Shown in pieces: positions 27,641 to 37,206 of a stretch of DNA of 64,000 bases. This DNA comes from Myxococcales bacterium (GTDB lineage: Bacteria > Myxococcota_A > Polyangia > Haliangiales > Haliangiaceae), in the NCBI GenBank assembly GCA_016706545.1, contig JADJJK010000043.1, forward strand, positions 7,614 to 71,613, read 5' to 3'. The position numbers and the translations under genes were made by a program. Every line of letters begins with the position of its first letter. Within the stretch, counting starts at the first letter, position 1. The notes beneath the pieces were generated by a model. It was given only the letters and a program-made list of their open reading frames with translations. It searched no databases and was not told where the DNA came from.

Positions 27641-30600
27641 ATGCCGAATCGCTTCGACGAGATCGAGCGCATCGCCAGCCGAGCTGACCGGATCTCCGCG
27701 TACCGGGACTACCTGCGCTTGCACGCGAGCAACGAGCGCGCCTGGAACAACCTCGCGGTGGACCTGGCGCAGGCCGGGCGGTTCGTCGAGGCGCGCCGCG
27801 CCGCCCTGATGGAGCTGGCGCTGGATCCGTCGCAGCAGGCCGCGAGCGTGGCGTGCAAGGCGCTGCTCGGGGTGGGCCCGTACTCGCTGACGTCCGAGGT
27901 GGTGGCCACCGAGAGCCACCTGGTGTATCGGGCCGAGGGCCCCCAGGGCGGGGTGCTCTTGCGCGCGCTCCTCGACTGCGATGCCGGCGACGCCGCCGAG
28001 TGGCTGGCGCGCTACGAGGGGCGCTGGCGGCTGGGCGCGATCGCCGGGCTGGCGCGGCCCGCGAACACGGTCCGGGCGGCAGAGGGCACCGTGTTTCAGG
28101 TCATGGACGACGTGAAGGGGCGGTCGCTGCGCGAGCGGATCGAGCAGGGGCTCGAGCGCGCCACCACGCTGGCCATCCTGGAGCTCCTGGCGGACGCGGT
28201 GGTCCACGCCGAGGCCGCGGGCATGGCGTCGGTGGAGCTGCGCCCGGAGTACGTGATCGTCAGCGACGAGCAGCCGCCTGCCGTCACGCTGCTTGGGCCG
28301 CAGAGCCGCCCGGACGCAGCCTGGCGCTCACCGGAGGAAGGCGTGCAAGGGCCGCAAGGCGAGCCGGGCGCCGCGCGCGCCAGCGTGTCGGCCGGGCCCG
28401 CCGGGGACGTGTACCGGCTGGGCCTGCTGGCGCTGGCCATGCTGCGGCGGCGGGTGGCGCCGGTGGCGCCGCCGCAGGTCGGCGCGGCGATCGTCGAGGC
28501 GGCGGTGGGCGACGATCGGCTCGCGGAGCTGCTGGAGCTGGCGCTGGCCGCCGATCCCAACGCGCGCAGCACGGCCGCGCAGTGGCGAGCGGCGGTGGCG
28601 CAGGTGCAGAAGGGCGGCGCGCCGGCGATGCCCGCGCTCTTGGAGCCAAGGCTCGTGCGCGAGCTCGGGCGCGGGCCGCTGGAGACGGTGTACGAGGCCG
28701 TGGCGAGCGACGGCTCGCGCCGGGCGGTTCGGGTGTTGCGGTCGTCGGTGCGCGACACCGACGGCGCCCGCGAGGCGTTCTTCGACGAGGCCGAGCGCGC
28801 TGGCGCCATCGATCACGTCGGGCTCTTGCACGTGTTCGAGCGCGGGCACTCGGCCGGGTGCCACTACCTGGTGATGGAGCTGGCGGCGGGCGGCTCGCTG
28901 GAAGATCTGCTGCGGCAGCTTGGTCGCATGAGCCCCAGCGAGGCCAGCGATCTGGGCATCCAGGCGGCGCGGGCGCTGTCGGCGGTCCACGGCGCCGCCG
29001 ACGGAGGGCTGCGTCACCTGGCGCTGTCGCCCTCGAAGATCTTGTACCGGGAGGCCAAGGGGACGCGCGTCGCCGTGTCGGGCTTTGGCATCTCGCACCT
29101 CTACGGTGATCCGGCGGCCCATGGCACCAGCGCGGCGACGATGCGACGCCCGCTGGGCGCGGTGGCGTACCTGGCGCCAGAGCAGGTGATGGGCGCCGCG
29201 GTGGATGAGCGCACCGACGTCTATGCGCTGGGCGCGGTGCTCTACGAGGCGCTCGCCGGCAAGCCGCCGTTCGCGGGGGCAAGCGAGCAGGAGATCTTGC
29301 AGGCGCACCTGACCACCGAGCCGGCGCGGCTGGAGTCGCTGGGCACGCCGAGCGCGCTGGCCGCGGTGGTGCATCGCATGCTGGCTCGTGAGCCGGCGGC
29401 GCGTCCGGCCAGCATGGCGGAGGTGGTGGAGGCGTTGCTGGCCTGGCCCGCCGGAGACGAGCGCGGCCGGCAGCAAGCGGCGCGTGACCAAGCCGAGCAC
29501 GCGGCACAAGCGGCGCGTGAGCAAGCAGCGCAAGCGGCGCAAGAGCAAGCGGCGCGAGCGCAGGCAGAGCGCGCGGCGCGCGAGCGGGTGGCCAGCGCGC
29601 GTGCGCGACGCCGGCGCCTGCTGTTGGCGGCGGGCGTCGGAGGCATCGCGGTGGTCGGCGGGATCCTCTGGATCATCCCGCCGTCGACTCCGCCGGCCGG
29701 CCCGGTGCTCACGGTGCAGGTCATCGGCGACGGGCGCGGCACGGTGACCAGCGAGCCCGCGGGGCTCGCGTGCTCGGCGCAGGAGCGCCGGCAGGCCAGC
29801 TTCCCGCGCGGCGCGGCGGTGACGCTGCTGGCCGAGCCAGATCCGGGCGACCGCTTCGTCGGCTGGCAGGGCGCCTGCGTGGGGACCTCGCCGCGCTGCA
29901 CGTTGCAGCTCGCGCGCGCGGCCGAGGTGACGGCCTCGTTCGAGGCGCTGCCGGCGGTGCGCCTGACCGTGCGGGTGACAGGCAAAGGCAGCGTGGTCGC
30001 GCAGGGCAGCGAGCCCCAAGGCGGCGGCTCCTGCACCGCGCAGTGTGAGTTCGCGGTGCCGCCGGGCCCGATCGCGCTGGTGGCGACGGCGGACCCTGGT
30101 TGGGCAATCGCCCGGTGGAGCGCGCGGGGCTGCGCGGCCGGTCAGGAGCGCTGCGTGGTCACCGCGGAGCGCGACACCGCGGTGGACGTGGTGTTTCACT
30201 CGGCGCGCGTGACGCTCGCGGTGGAGGTGCAAGACGCGGCCGATGGCGCCACCGGCCGCGGCGTGGTCAGGGTCAACGGCGGCGCGGCGCTCGGTGGCGA
30301 CGGCAAGGTGGTGCTCGAGCGCGGCGTGGTGAGCCTGCAAGCGGAGCCCGCGCCCGGCTCGGCGTTCGAGCGCTGGGGAGGCGCCTGCGCCGGTCAGGGC
30401 GCGACCTGCCGGCTCACGCTGGACGAGCACGCGCTGGTGCTGGCGCGCTTTCGCCGGGTGACGCTGGTGCCGCTGGAGCTGCGGATCGATCGAGACTTCG
30501 GTCAAGGGCGCATCACCTCGGAGCCCGCGGGGATCGCGTGTCCGGGCACCTGCGCGGTGGAGGTCCCCGCTGGCACCGTGCTGACGCTGACCGCGGAGTC

Positions 30601-30967
30601 CTCGCGCCCCGTCGTCTGGGACAACGATTGCGTCGGCCCCAGGTGTCGGCTGGTGGTGACCGCGCGGACGCGGCTCGGCGTGGCCTTCCGCCCGCCGCGC
30701 CTGGGCGTCTCGCTGGTGGGGCCAGGACAGGTCGAGTCGCGCGACGTTCGCGTCGCGCTGACGCCGACCCGTCGCGCGAGCCTGGTCGACTACCGCCTGG
30801 GCACCGAGGTGGTGTTGCGCGCCACGCCGCCAGCCGGCGGCAGCTACACGGTGAGCTGGAGCGACCATCCCTCGGCGTGCGGAGGGCCGACCGCCGCGCC
30901 AGCGGAGTGCCGGCTCCGCATGGACCGAGATCACAACCTCACGGTCCGCTTCATCGCGCGGCCGTAG
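27641..30967 (+). CDS. Tandem pseudokinase membrane receptor with five InlB-B-like repeats
   Basis: 1108 residues; the ATG follows AGGAGG. Residues 10-75 are TPR-like. Residues 80-325 form a degraded kinase fold (VELRPEYVIV for the catalytic loop, LLGP for DFG, GDVYRLGLLALAML for helix F). Residues 334-600 form a clearer kinase fold that has lost all catalytic residues: Arg364 for the ATP Lys, Ala461 for the HRD Asp, Lys466 for the catalytic-loop Asn, Gly481 for the DFG Asp; APE is kept. An Ala/Glu/Gln coiled segment and a transmembrane helix (about 659-679) lead to five Cys-paired domains resembling divergent InlB B-repeats outside the membrane. Likely a non-catalytic scaffold or sensor. Confidence 0.8.
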   Translation: MPNRFDEIERIASRADRISAYRDYLRLHASNERAWNNLAVDLAQAGRFVEARRAALMELALDPSQQAASVACKALLGVGPYSLTSEVVATESHLVYRAEGPQGGVLLRALLDCDAGDAAEWLARYEGRWRLGAIAGLARPANTVRAAEGTVFQVMDDVKGRSLRERIEQGLERATTLAILELLADAVVHAEAAGMASVELRPEYVIVSDEQPPAVTLLGPQSRPDAAWRSPEEGVQGPQGEPGAARASVSAGPAGDVYRLGLLALAMLRRRVAPVAPPQVGAAIVEAAVGDDRLAELLELALAADPNARSTAAQWRAAVAQVQKGGAPAMPALLEPRLVRELGRGPLETVYEAVASDGSRRAVRVLRSSVRDTDGAREAFFDEAERAGAIDHVGLLHVFERGHSAGCHYLVMELAAGGSLEDLLRQLGRMSPSEASDLGIQAARALSAVHGAADGGLRHLALSPSKILYREAKGTRVAVSGFGISHLYGDPAAHGTSAATMRRPLGAVAYLAPEQVMGAAVDERTDVYALGAVLYEALAGKPPFAGASEQEILQAHLTTEPARLESLGTPSALAAVVHRMLAREPAARPASMAEVVEALLAWPAGDERGRQQAARDQAEHAAQAAREQAAQAAQEQAARAQAERAARERVASARARRRRLLLAAGVGGIAVVGGILWIIPPSTPPAGPVLTVQVIGDGRGTVTSEPAGLACSAQERRQASFPRGAAVTLLAEPDPGDRFVGWQGACVGTSPRCTLQLARAAEVTASFEALPAVRLTVRVTGKGSVVAQGSEPQGGGSCTAQCEFAVPPGPIALVATADPGWAIARWSARGCAAGQERCVVTAERDTAVDVVFHSARVTLAVEVQDAADGATGRGVVRVNGGAALGGDGKVVLERGVVSLQAEPAPGSAFERWGGACAGQGATCRLTLDEHALVLARFRRVTLVPLELRIDRDFGQGRITSEPAGIACPGTCAVEVPAGTVLTLTAESSRPVVWDNDCVGPRCRLVVTARTRLGVAFRPPRLGVSLVGPGQVESRDVRVALTPTRRASLVDYRLGTEVVLRATPPAGGSYTVSWSDHPSACGGPTAAPAECRLRMDRDHNLTVRFIARP

Positions 30968-31141
30968 CAGCCGCGCGTGTGCGGCGCGCATGTGCGCGGC
31001 GCAGTCGTCGCCCGGCTGCTTCGCCAGCGGCGGGCGCTGTGCTACCGTCGGCTCGAATACACGCCCTGGTTGCGGCGTTGGTTCACCTGAGGCCGCCGTG
31101 GGGGCGCTGCCTGACTTCAAATGATCTAGGGGGAACTTTCC

Positions 31142-31573
31142 ATGTGGAATCGCTTTTCGGTCGTCGTCGTCTGTCTTGGTGTTGGTCTTTGGCTTGGGCT
31201 GGCTGCTGGGTCTGCGCAGGCGCAGGCGCCAGCGACGCAACCAACGCCGGCTGCGCCCAGCAGCAGCGCAGGCGCCACCGCGGAGGTCAAGGCGGCCAAG
31301 GGCGTCGCGAACCGAGAGCCGGTGGAGGAGGGCTCCACATTCGCGGCGGGGACCACGGTGTGGTGCTGGTCGCTCATCCGCAACTCGGAGGGCGCCGCCA
31401 AGCACGTCTGGAAGAAGGATGGCAAGGCGGTGTGGACGGCCAACCACAAGGTCGCCTCCAAGCGCTGGACCACGTACTCGCGCCGCAAGCTCAACAAGCC
31501 AGGGAGCTACTCGGTCGACGTGCTCGGCGCCGATGACGCGGTGCTGGGCAGCGTCAGCTTCACGATCGAATGA
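31142..31573 (+). CDS. Secreted DUF2914-domain protein
   Basis: 143 residues. ATG 31142 follows AGGGGGAAC. A signal peptide (WNRFSVVVVCLGVGLWLGLAAGSAQA) and an Ala/Pro linker precede a DUF2914 domain: AAGTTVWCWSLIRNSEGA, KHVWKKDGKAVWTANHKV, KRWTTYSRRKLNKPGSYSVDVLG. DUF2914 is a small beta-sandwich found in envelope proteins; its role is not established. It stands alone, convergent with the Hsp70-like gene. Confidence 0.8.
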   Translation: MWNRFSVVVVCLGVGLWLGLAAGSAQAQAPATQPTPAAPSSSAGATAEVKAAKGVANREPVEEGSTFAAGTTVWCWSLIRNSEGAAKHVWKKDGKAVWTANHKVASKRWTTYSRRKLNKPGSYSVDVLGADDAVLGSVSFTIE

Positions 31574-31647
31574 GCGGCCGAATGAGCGCTCGAATGAGCG
31601 GAATGAGCGGTCGAATGAGCGGTCGAACGAGCGGTCGAACGAGCGGC
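31567..31647. repeat. 12-bp tandem repeat between convergent genes
   Basis: About seven copies of CGAATGAGCGGT (some CGAACGAGCGGT). The first overlaps the stop of the DUF2914 gene and the last ends 6 bp before the Hsp70-like stop. No terminator hairpin is obvious. Confidence 0.8.
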
Positions 31648-31652
31648 CAGGC

Positions 31653-33446
31653 TCACGGCCGCTCTCGCACCGAGTACTCGAGCCGGTAGCGCTCGCCGCG
31701 CTCGCCGCGATCTCGGGCGGTACACCACAGCTCCAGGGTGCCGACCTCGGTCACGTGCGCCGACAGCCGCACGGGGACCAGGTCTCCCGCCTGTCGGCCC
31801 TCGTGGGCCGGCACGGTCTGCTCCACCGGGTCGAGCTCCACGAGGTCGGGCTCATCTTCTTCGAGCAGCACGCCAGCGGCGTCGTCCTTGCGCGTGGTGG
31901 ACGAGAAGAAGCGGAAGCTCACCGGCTCGCCCACCACCAGGCCGAGCTCGTCGTCGGGCAGCTCCACGGTGGAGCCCTCCTCGAGCCCCTGCGGCGCCAC
32001 GCACAGCGCGCGCACAGGTGGCGGGAAGCCGGGGATGGCGGGCATCGACGATTCGATGCCGATGTAATAGGCGCGCGCGGTGGCGCTGCGGATGCGCAGG
32101 CCGGTGCCGCCGGCGCGGGCGCGGTGGCGGAGCTGCCCGTAGGACGCCGCGCCGAGCGCGACCGCCAGGTCCAGGTCGGAGCCGCGCAGCTCGGTGAGCT
32201 CGGCGCCGGTCCACGCGCGCAGGACCTCGCGCACGCGGGCGCGCAGCGCCTCGGCCTTCATCACGCCACCGTTGAACAGCACCGCGGTCGGCGTGCGGCC
32301 ATGGCGGGACAAGAGCTCCGCCAGGTGCCGCGTGATCGCGGGGTCGTGAGCGTAGGGCAGCCCCAGCTCTCGCAGGCCGGCGCCAGGGCGGCGGGTGGGG
32401 CGCGCGGTCAGCTCGACCACCGGAAAGAACCCGTCGACGAGCTGGGCCAGCACCTGGGCGCGCTGCAGCTCGGCGCGCACCGTGCCGCCGAGCAGCCTGG
32501 AGCCGCGGCTGGCGATGGTGATGGGCAAAGACTCGGGGCCCTGCGGTGACAGCAGCGTCTCCTTGGCGCGCCGGCAGGCCTGGGTCAGCGCGCGGTGCTG
32601 CCAGGCGTCCAGGGTCTTGCCCTGCGCGGCGAGGTCTCTGGCCACCCCGGCGGCGAGCGCCAGATCCATGTTGTCGCCGCCGAGCAAGATGTGGTCGCCG
32701 ACCGCGATCCGGGTCAGGCCCAGCTCGCCGCCTTCCTCGGTCACCTCGATGAGCGAGAAGTCGGTGGTGCCGCCGCCGACATCACAGACCAGCACGACGT
32801 CGCCTGGGCCGATCTCTTGCCGCCACGCTGGGTGGCTGGCCAGGTAGGCGTAGAACGCGGCCAGCGGCTCCTCCAGGAGCGTGATGCGGTCAAGGCCCGC
32901 CTGGCGCGCCGCGGCCACCGTGAGCTCGCGCGCCGCGGCGTCGAACGACGCCGGCACGGTGAGCACCACGTCCAGCTCGTCGGCGGGGGTGTCGGGGTGC
33001 GCGTCGTCCCACGCGGCCCGCAGGTGCGCCAGGTAGCGCGCCGAGGCGTTGACCGGCGACACCCGCTCGCCGTCGTCGGCGACGTCGCGGCTGGCGCCGC
33101 GCCACGGCAAGACCGCCGCGTTGCGGTCGATCGTCGGGCTGCACAGCCACGACTTGGCGGAGGACACCAGCCGGTGCGGCAGCTCCGCGCCGCGCGCGGC
33201 GGCGAACGCGCCCACGCAGGACCGCGCCTCGCCTGCCCACGGCAACGCCAGGCCCTTGGGGTCCACCTCGTCGGAGGTGGCCAGCAGCAAGAAGGAGGGG
33301 AGCGTGGCGAGGTCGGCCAGCTCGCCGGGGCCGACCACCTGCGGGATGGGCATCGCCGCGGGTGGCCGCTCACCGTCCGCGACGGCGAGCGCGCAGTTGG
33401 TGGTGCCGAGGTCGATGCCGAGCGTGGGGAGGGAGGTCTGGCTCAT
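31653..33446 (-). CDS. Hsp70-family ATPase (DnaK-like)
   Basis: 597 residues, ATG 33446, starting 1 bp after the DUF2760 stop. The N-terminus GIDLGTTNCALAVADG is the Hsp70 phosphate-1 motif; VCDVGGGTTDFSLIEV is phosphate-2; FNGGVMKAEALRARVREVLRAW is the adenosine motif region. The C-terminal part is shorter than DnaK (about 610-640) and lacks an obvious DnaK lid, as in the actin-like Hsp70 relatives that occur beside DUF2760 genes. It is probably a cytoplasmic chaperone-like ATPase with specialised clients. Ends next to the 12-bp repeats. Confidence 0.85.
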   Translation of the reverse strand: MSQTSLPTLGIDLGTTNCALAVADGERPPAAMPIPQVVGPGELADLATLPSFLLLATSDEVDPKGLALPWAGEARSCVGAFAAARGAELPHRLVSSAKSWLCSPTIDRNAAVLPWRGASRDVADDGERVSPVNASARYLAHLRAAWDDAHPDTPADELDVVLTVPASFDAAARELTVAAARQAGLDRITLLEEPLAAFYAYLASHPAWRQEIGPGDVVLVCDVGGGTTDFSLIEVTEEGGELGLTRIAVGDHILLGGDNMDLALAAGVARDLAAQGKTLDAWQHRALTQACRRAKETLLSPQGPESLPITIASRGSRLLGGTVRAELQRAQVLAQLVDGFFPVVELTARPTRRPGAGLRELGLPYAHDPAITRHLAELLSRHGRTPTAVLFNGGVMKAEALRARVREVLRAWTGAELTELRGSDLDLAVALGAASYGQLRHRARAGGTGLRIRSATARAYYIGIESSMPAIPGFPPPVRALCVAPQGLEEGSTVELPDDELGLVVGEPVSFRFFSSTTRKDDAAGVLLEEDEPDLVELDPVEQTVPAHEGRQAGDLVPVRLSAHVTEVGTLELWCTARDRGERGERYRLEYSVRERP

Positions 33447-33447
33447 G

Positions 33448-34166
33448 TCACGATCCGAGCTCGACCTCGGCCGGCGCCAGCACGGCGCGATCGACGCCCT
33501 CCGTCAACGTGGGCAGCTTGACCGAGGTGGCGCGCCAGCCGTGGTGGCGAAGCGTGCCGCGGTACGGCGCCTCGCCGCGGGCCTCGCCGACGAGGCGGAC
33601 CTCGGCTGGATCGAAGCCCTTGGGCACCGTGACCTTGTCTTCTTCGGCGCCAGGCATCACCGGCTCGAGCGTGAGGTGCTGCTCGAGGACCTTGCGGCAG
33701 CCGCGGTGGACGTCGCGCGCGGCGGCGCCGATGTCGGCGTCAGAGAAGCCGTCGAGCGGCTCTCGCAAGAAGTCGACCAGCCGCCCTTCGCGCTGCAGGA
33801 GGGCCAAGAGCGCGAGCGCGCCGTCGCGGTGATGGGCGGCGGCGCTGGGCTTGCGGTCCTCGGCGCGCGGCGTCTTGTCGGCGGCGCTGCCGCCGTCGCC
33901 CTTGGGCGTCTTGGCGTCGGCCTTGGCGTCGGGTTTGACGTCGGCCTTCGCGTCGGGTTTGGCATCGCCCTTGGCATCGCCCCTTCGCGTCGGCCTTCGC
34001 GTCGGGTTTGGCGTCGGGCTTTGGCCTCGGGCAGCTCCTTGGGCCGCGTGGTCGGTTGGCCCTTCGGTTGCTCCGTGGCCGGCAGGTACGCGGCGGCCTC
34101 TGGCGGCAAGCTGCGGCCGGTGATCAGCCGAAAGAAGGCAGAGAAGGCAAGGGAGATGCGCGACAT
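33448..34166 (-). CDS. DUF2760 protein with frame-disrupted KPDAK repeat
   Basis: ATG 34166 (MSRISLAFSAFFRLITGR) starts the protein; the C-terminal DUF2760 domain (about 33850-33450: GALALLALLQREGRLVDFLRE, VLEQHLTLEPV, YRGTLRHHGWRA) is in another frame. Between them is a PDAKADAKGDAK-type low-complexity stretch. Taking one A from an AAA run (about 34020) and one G from a GGGG run (about 33980) restores a single frame. The domain typically partners Hsp70-like proteins, as here. It is probably intact in the organism, the breaks being homopolymer errors. Confidence 0.7.
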
Positions 34167-34247
34167 GGAAGGGACCGCAGCTTGCGTAATCCCAAGGGGG
34201 AGGCAAGTCAAGGTCCGTGCCCGAGACTCCCGCTGGGCCTGGGCGGG

Positions 34248-35543
34248 CTACTTCGCGGGCACGCGCCGGTAGCGCTCGAGCAGGCGGGTCTGGTGGGTCT
34301 GCATCGACTGCGGCACGCCACCGATCAGCACCAGCTCCGCGCGGCTGCCGAGCTCCAGCGGATCGCCGCTCCAGATCACCAGGTCCGCCGGGCCGCCGCG
34401 GGTCAAGAGCCCGCGCGCCGGCTGGCCAAAGATGGCCGCTGGCACCGACGTGACGGCGGCCAGCGCCTGATCCCATCGCAGCCCGTGCGCGACCGCCACC
34501 CCAGCGAGCTGGCGCAGCGTGCGCACGCTGGACGCCTCGCCGAGCGTCGAGATCGCCACCTGGACGCCGGCCTTGGCCAGGAGCGCGGCGTTGTCGTCGC
34601 GGACGTCGGCGGCCATCAGCTCGGGCAGGTTGGCGGTGGGGTCGAGGATGACCGGGACGCGCGCCGCCGCCAGCTCGTCGGCCAGGCGCCAGGCCTCTGC
34701 GCCGCCGGCGATGATGAGCCGAAGCCGGCGCTCCTTGGCCAGCGCCAGCGCGGCGCGCAGATCGCTCTCGGCGTGCGCGGTGATGACCAGCGGCAGGCGC
34801 CCGCTCAAGACCGGCAAGAGCGCCTCCAGATCCAGGCGTTCGGCGGCGAGCTTGCGCGATTGATTGCGATCGTACGCGCCGCGCTTGGCCTGGTACTGCG
34901 CGGCGTCGTCGAGTGCTTCGCGCAGCAGCTCGATGGCGTGCCCGCGCGAGCCGTTGCCGATGGCCAGGGCGCCGAGCGCCGCGTTCATCGCCGCCGGGTC
35001 GGCCACCGGCGCCGCCGGGCGCGCGGCATCGGCGAGCGACATCCACGCCGACTGGCCCGACAGCAGGCCGCCGGTGGGGCCCGCGATCGCGGACGTCACC
35101 CCGCCGGTGCGCGCCACCGGGATCGCCACGGAGCGCGGGTCGAAGGAATCGGTGGAGCGGAACGCGGCGTGGATGGGGGTGGGCGCCGTGCCGAAGCGGC
35201 CGTCGCCGCCGGCAGGCTCGAGCTCCACCTCCACCAGCCCGAGCTGGCAGGCGCTCTCGATGAGCCCGGCGGTGACCACCTTGCCGGTCGCGTCGATGCG
35301 GCGCGCGCTGGCGGGGATGGCCACGCCGGCGCCGGCGCCGACGGCGGTGATCTTTCCATCCGTCACCACGAGCGTGGCGTCCTCGAGCTTGCGGTCCGGG
35401 CTGACGTAGATGGTGGCGCCCGTGATCGCCAGCGTCTCGGCGGCGGCGGGTGGCGCGACCAGCGCGGCGGTCGTCAGCAGCGCCGCCAGCAGGGCGCGGC
35501 GCGCGGCGCGCGGGTGGACGTCGGCAAGCGAGGTGCGGCTCAT
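34248..35543 (-). CDS. Exported amidohydrolase-fold protein lacking the metal-binding HxH (probable pseudoenzyme)
   Basis: 431 residues; ATG 35543 overlaps the upstream amidohydrolase stop (ATGA). A signal peptide (ARRALLAALLTTAALVAPPAAA) is present. The fold matches imidazolonepropionase-like amidohydrolases (LAITGATIYVSPDRKLEDATLVVTDGKITAVGAG; the C-terminal LLTRGGPADLVIWSGDPL). Where family members have GLIDxHxHLG this protein reads GLIESACQLG, so the HxH metal site is gone; the late Asp motif is also absent (VAISTLGEASS). It probably forms a complex with, or regulates, its active partner. Confidence 0.8.
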   Translation of the reverse strand: MSRTSLADVHPRAARRALLAALLTTAALVAPPAAAETLAITGATIYVSPDRKLEDATLVVTDGKITAVGAGAGVAIPASARRIDATGKVVTAGLIESACQLGLVEVELEPAGGDGRFGTAPTPIHAAFRSTDSFDPRSVAIPVARTGGVTSAIAGPTGGLLSGQSAWMSLADAARPAAPVADPAAMNAALGALAIGNGSRGHAIELLREALDDAAQYQAKRGAYDRNQSRKLAAERLDLEALLPVLSGRLPLVITAHAESDLRAALALAKERRLRLIIAGGAEAWRLADELAAARVPVILDPTANLPELMAADVRDDNAALLAKAGVQVAISTLGEASSVRTLRQLAGVAVAHGLRWDQALAAVTSVPAAIFGQPARGLLTRGGPADLVIWSGDPLELGSRAELVLIGGVPQSMQTHQTRLLERYRRVPAK

Positions 35544-37099
35544 CGCAGGCTCCCGGGCAGGGTGTTGCGCTCGAAGGCAGAGTTGCCCAGCTCGAAGTCG
35601 CTGGGCGGCAGCCCCTGTTGTCGATCGTAGACGATCTCACCAGCGACGATGGTCTTCTCGGCGTTGCTGTACACGGAGAACGGCGACCCGCTCCACAGCA
35701 CCACGTCGGCGCGCTTGCCGGCCTCCAGCGTGCCGGTGACCTCGTCGATGCCGAGCACCCAGGCCGGGTTGGCGGTGATCCAGCGCAGCGCTTGATCTTC
35801 GGTGATGGCGATGCCCGCGGCGATCCCCGAGGCCCTCGCCTTGGCCGCCTCCTGGTTGAGGCGCTGGATGCCGATGGCCGAGTCGGAGTGGATGGTGGCG
35901 CGGCCGCCTTGCTCGGTGAACAGCGCCGCGTTCTCCGGGATGCCGTCGAACGCCTCGAGCTTGAAGCCCCACCAGTCCGCCCAGGTGTTGATGGCGATGC
36001 CGCGAGCCACCAGCAGGTCGCGGATCTTGTAGGCGTCCAGCGCGTGGTGGAACGAGCGGATGGTGAAGCCCAGCTCGCTCGCCACCGCCATCATCTCGCC
36101 CATGTCATACGCGCGGTAGCAGTGGACCTGCACCAGCACCTCGCCGCGCAGCACCGCGGCCAGGGTCTCGAGCTTGAGGTCGACGGCAGGTGGCTCGGGC
36201 GCGTTCTCGGTCTTGACCGGCGCGGCGCCGCGCTTGCGCGCCTCTGCGTCGAGCTTCTCGGCGCGGTGCTTCTTGTCGAGCCAGAGCTTCTGGGTGCGGC
36301 GGTAGCGGGTCCACTTGGCGTTGTAGGCGTTGGCGTCGAGGAAGGCGGCGCGAAACGTCGCGTATGACCCCATGCGGGTCGACGGGCCGCCCTTCTCTCC
36401 ATAGACGCGCTTGGGGTTCTCCCCGCACGCCATCTTCAGCGTGGGCGGCGCGCCGGGGAACGCCGCTTCATCGGTGACCCGCGCGGGCTTCATCGCCACC
36501 GTGAAGCCGTGGCCGCCGATGAGGTTGGCCGAGCCCGGCAAGATCAGCGCCGCGGTGACGCCGCCGGCCATCGCCCGGCTGATCTGCGGGTCCTGGCCCT
36601 GGTAGCCGTACTGCGCCCGCGCCTGCGCGGTGATCGGCGCGGTCGCCTCGTTGCCGTCGTTGTGCCCGCGGCCGGCCGGCGCCGCCTGCACGCCCAGGTG
36701 GGAGTGCGCGTCGATGATGCCTGGGGTCACGAACTTGCCGGTGCCGTCGAGGATCAGCGCGTCCTTGGGCACCGGGGCAGCGCTCGCCTGCCCGACGTAG
36801 CGGATGGCGCCTCCGGACAGCACCACGGTGCCGCGCTCGATGCGCTGCCCCGCGCCGGTCAGGACCGTGGCGCCGACGATGGCGATGGGGCGAGCCTGGG
36901 CGTTGACCAGCGCGTCGGCTGGCGCGCCGCGGTGGCGCGGCACGCCGGTGACCAGATCATCGGAAGGGTCGACCCACGGGTCCACCACATCGACGGCCGC
37001 CCCCTCGGGGCGGGACGCTCCCTTGCTCGCGCCGCCACACGCCGTGAGCAGGAGCAGAGGCCAGAGGGACCAAAGGGGCCAGGCGGGCCAGGTTCGCAT
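35540..37099 (-). CDS. Amidohydrolase lipoprotein with intact HxH site
   Basis: 519 residues from ATG 37099 (MRTWPAWPLW; lipobox LTAC). Residues after about 65 are a classic metal-dependent amidohydrolase: IAIVGATVLTGAGQRIERGTVVLSGG, TPGIIDAHSHLGV, later His residues in LVQVHCYRAYDM and RSFHHALDAYK, and Asp in ATIHSDSAIG. These are the usual metal ligands and catalytic Asp. It is lipid-anchored outside the cytoplasm, so peptides or cyclic amides are possible substrates. It is directly coupled to a pseudoenzyme partner of the same fold. Confidence 0.85.
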   Translation of the reverse strand: MRTWPAWPLWSLWPLLLLTACGGASKGASRPEGAAVDVVDPWVDPSDDLVTGVPRHRGAPADALVNAQARPIAIVGATVLTGAGQRIERGTVVLSGGAIRYVGQASAAPVPKDALILDGTGKFVTPGIIDAHSHLGVQAAPAGRGHNDGNEATAPITAQARAQYGYQGQDPQISRAMAGGVTAALILPGSANLIGGHGFTVAMKPARVTDEAAFPGAPPTLKMACGENPKRVYGEKGGPSTRMGSYATFRAAFLDANAYNAKWTRYRRTQKLWLDKKHRAEKLDAEARKRGAAPVKTENAPEPPAVDLKLETLAAVLRGEVLVQVHCYRAYDMGEMMAVASELGFTIRSFHHALDAYKIRDLLVARGIAINTWADWWGFKLEAFDGIPENAALFTEQGGRATIHSDSAIGIQRLNQEAAKARASGIAAGIAITEDQALRWITANPAWVLGIDEVTGTLEAGKRADVVLWSGSPFSVYSNAEKTIVAGEIVYDRQQGLPPSDFELGNSAFERNTLPGSLR

Positions 37100-37206
37100 G
37101 GCGCATGGTGGCACAGATGTCGCGCGGACGACAAGAAAGCCTCTTGGTGCGCCGGGTCCACCAGGCCGAAGCGAGAAGAGGGGCTGGCCAGACCTGCCGC
37201 CAACCT

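Noticed and set aside
28328..31447. 1039-codon minus-strand frame opposite the pseudokinase gene
   Set aside because: Shadow of a high-GC gene; no signal sequence, motif or ribosome site.
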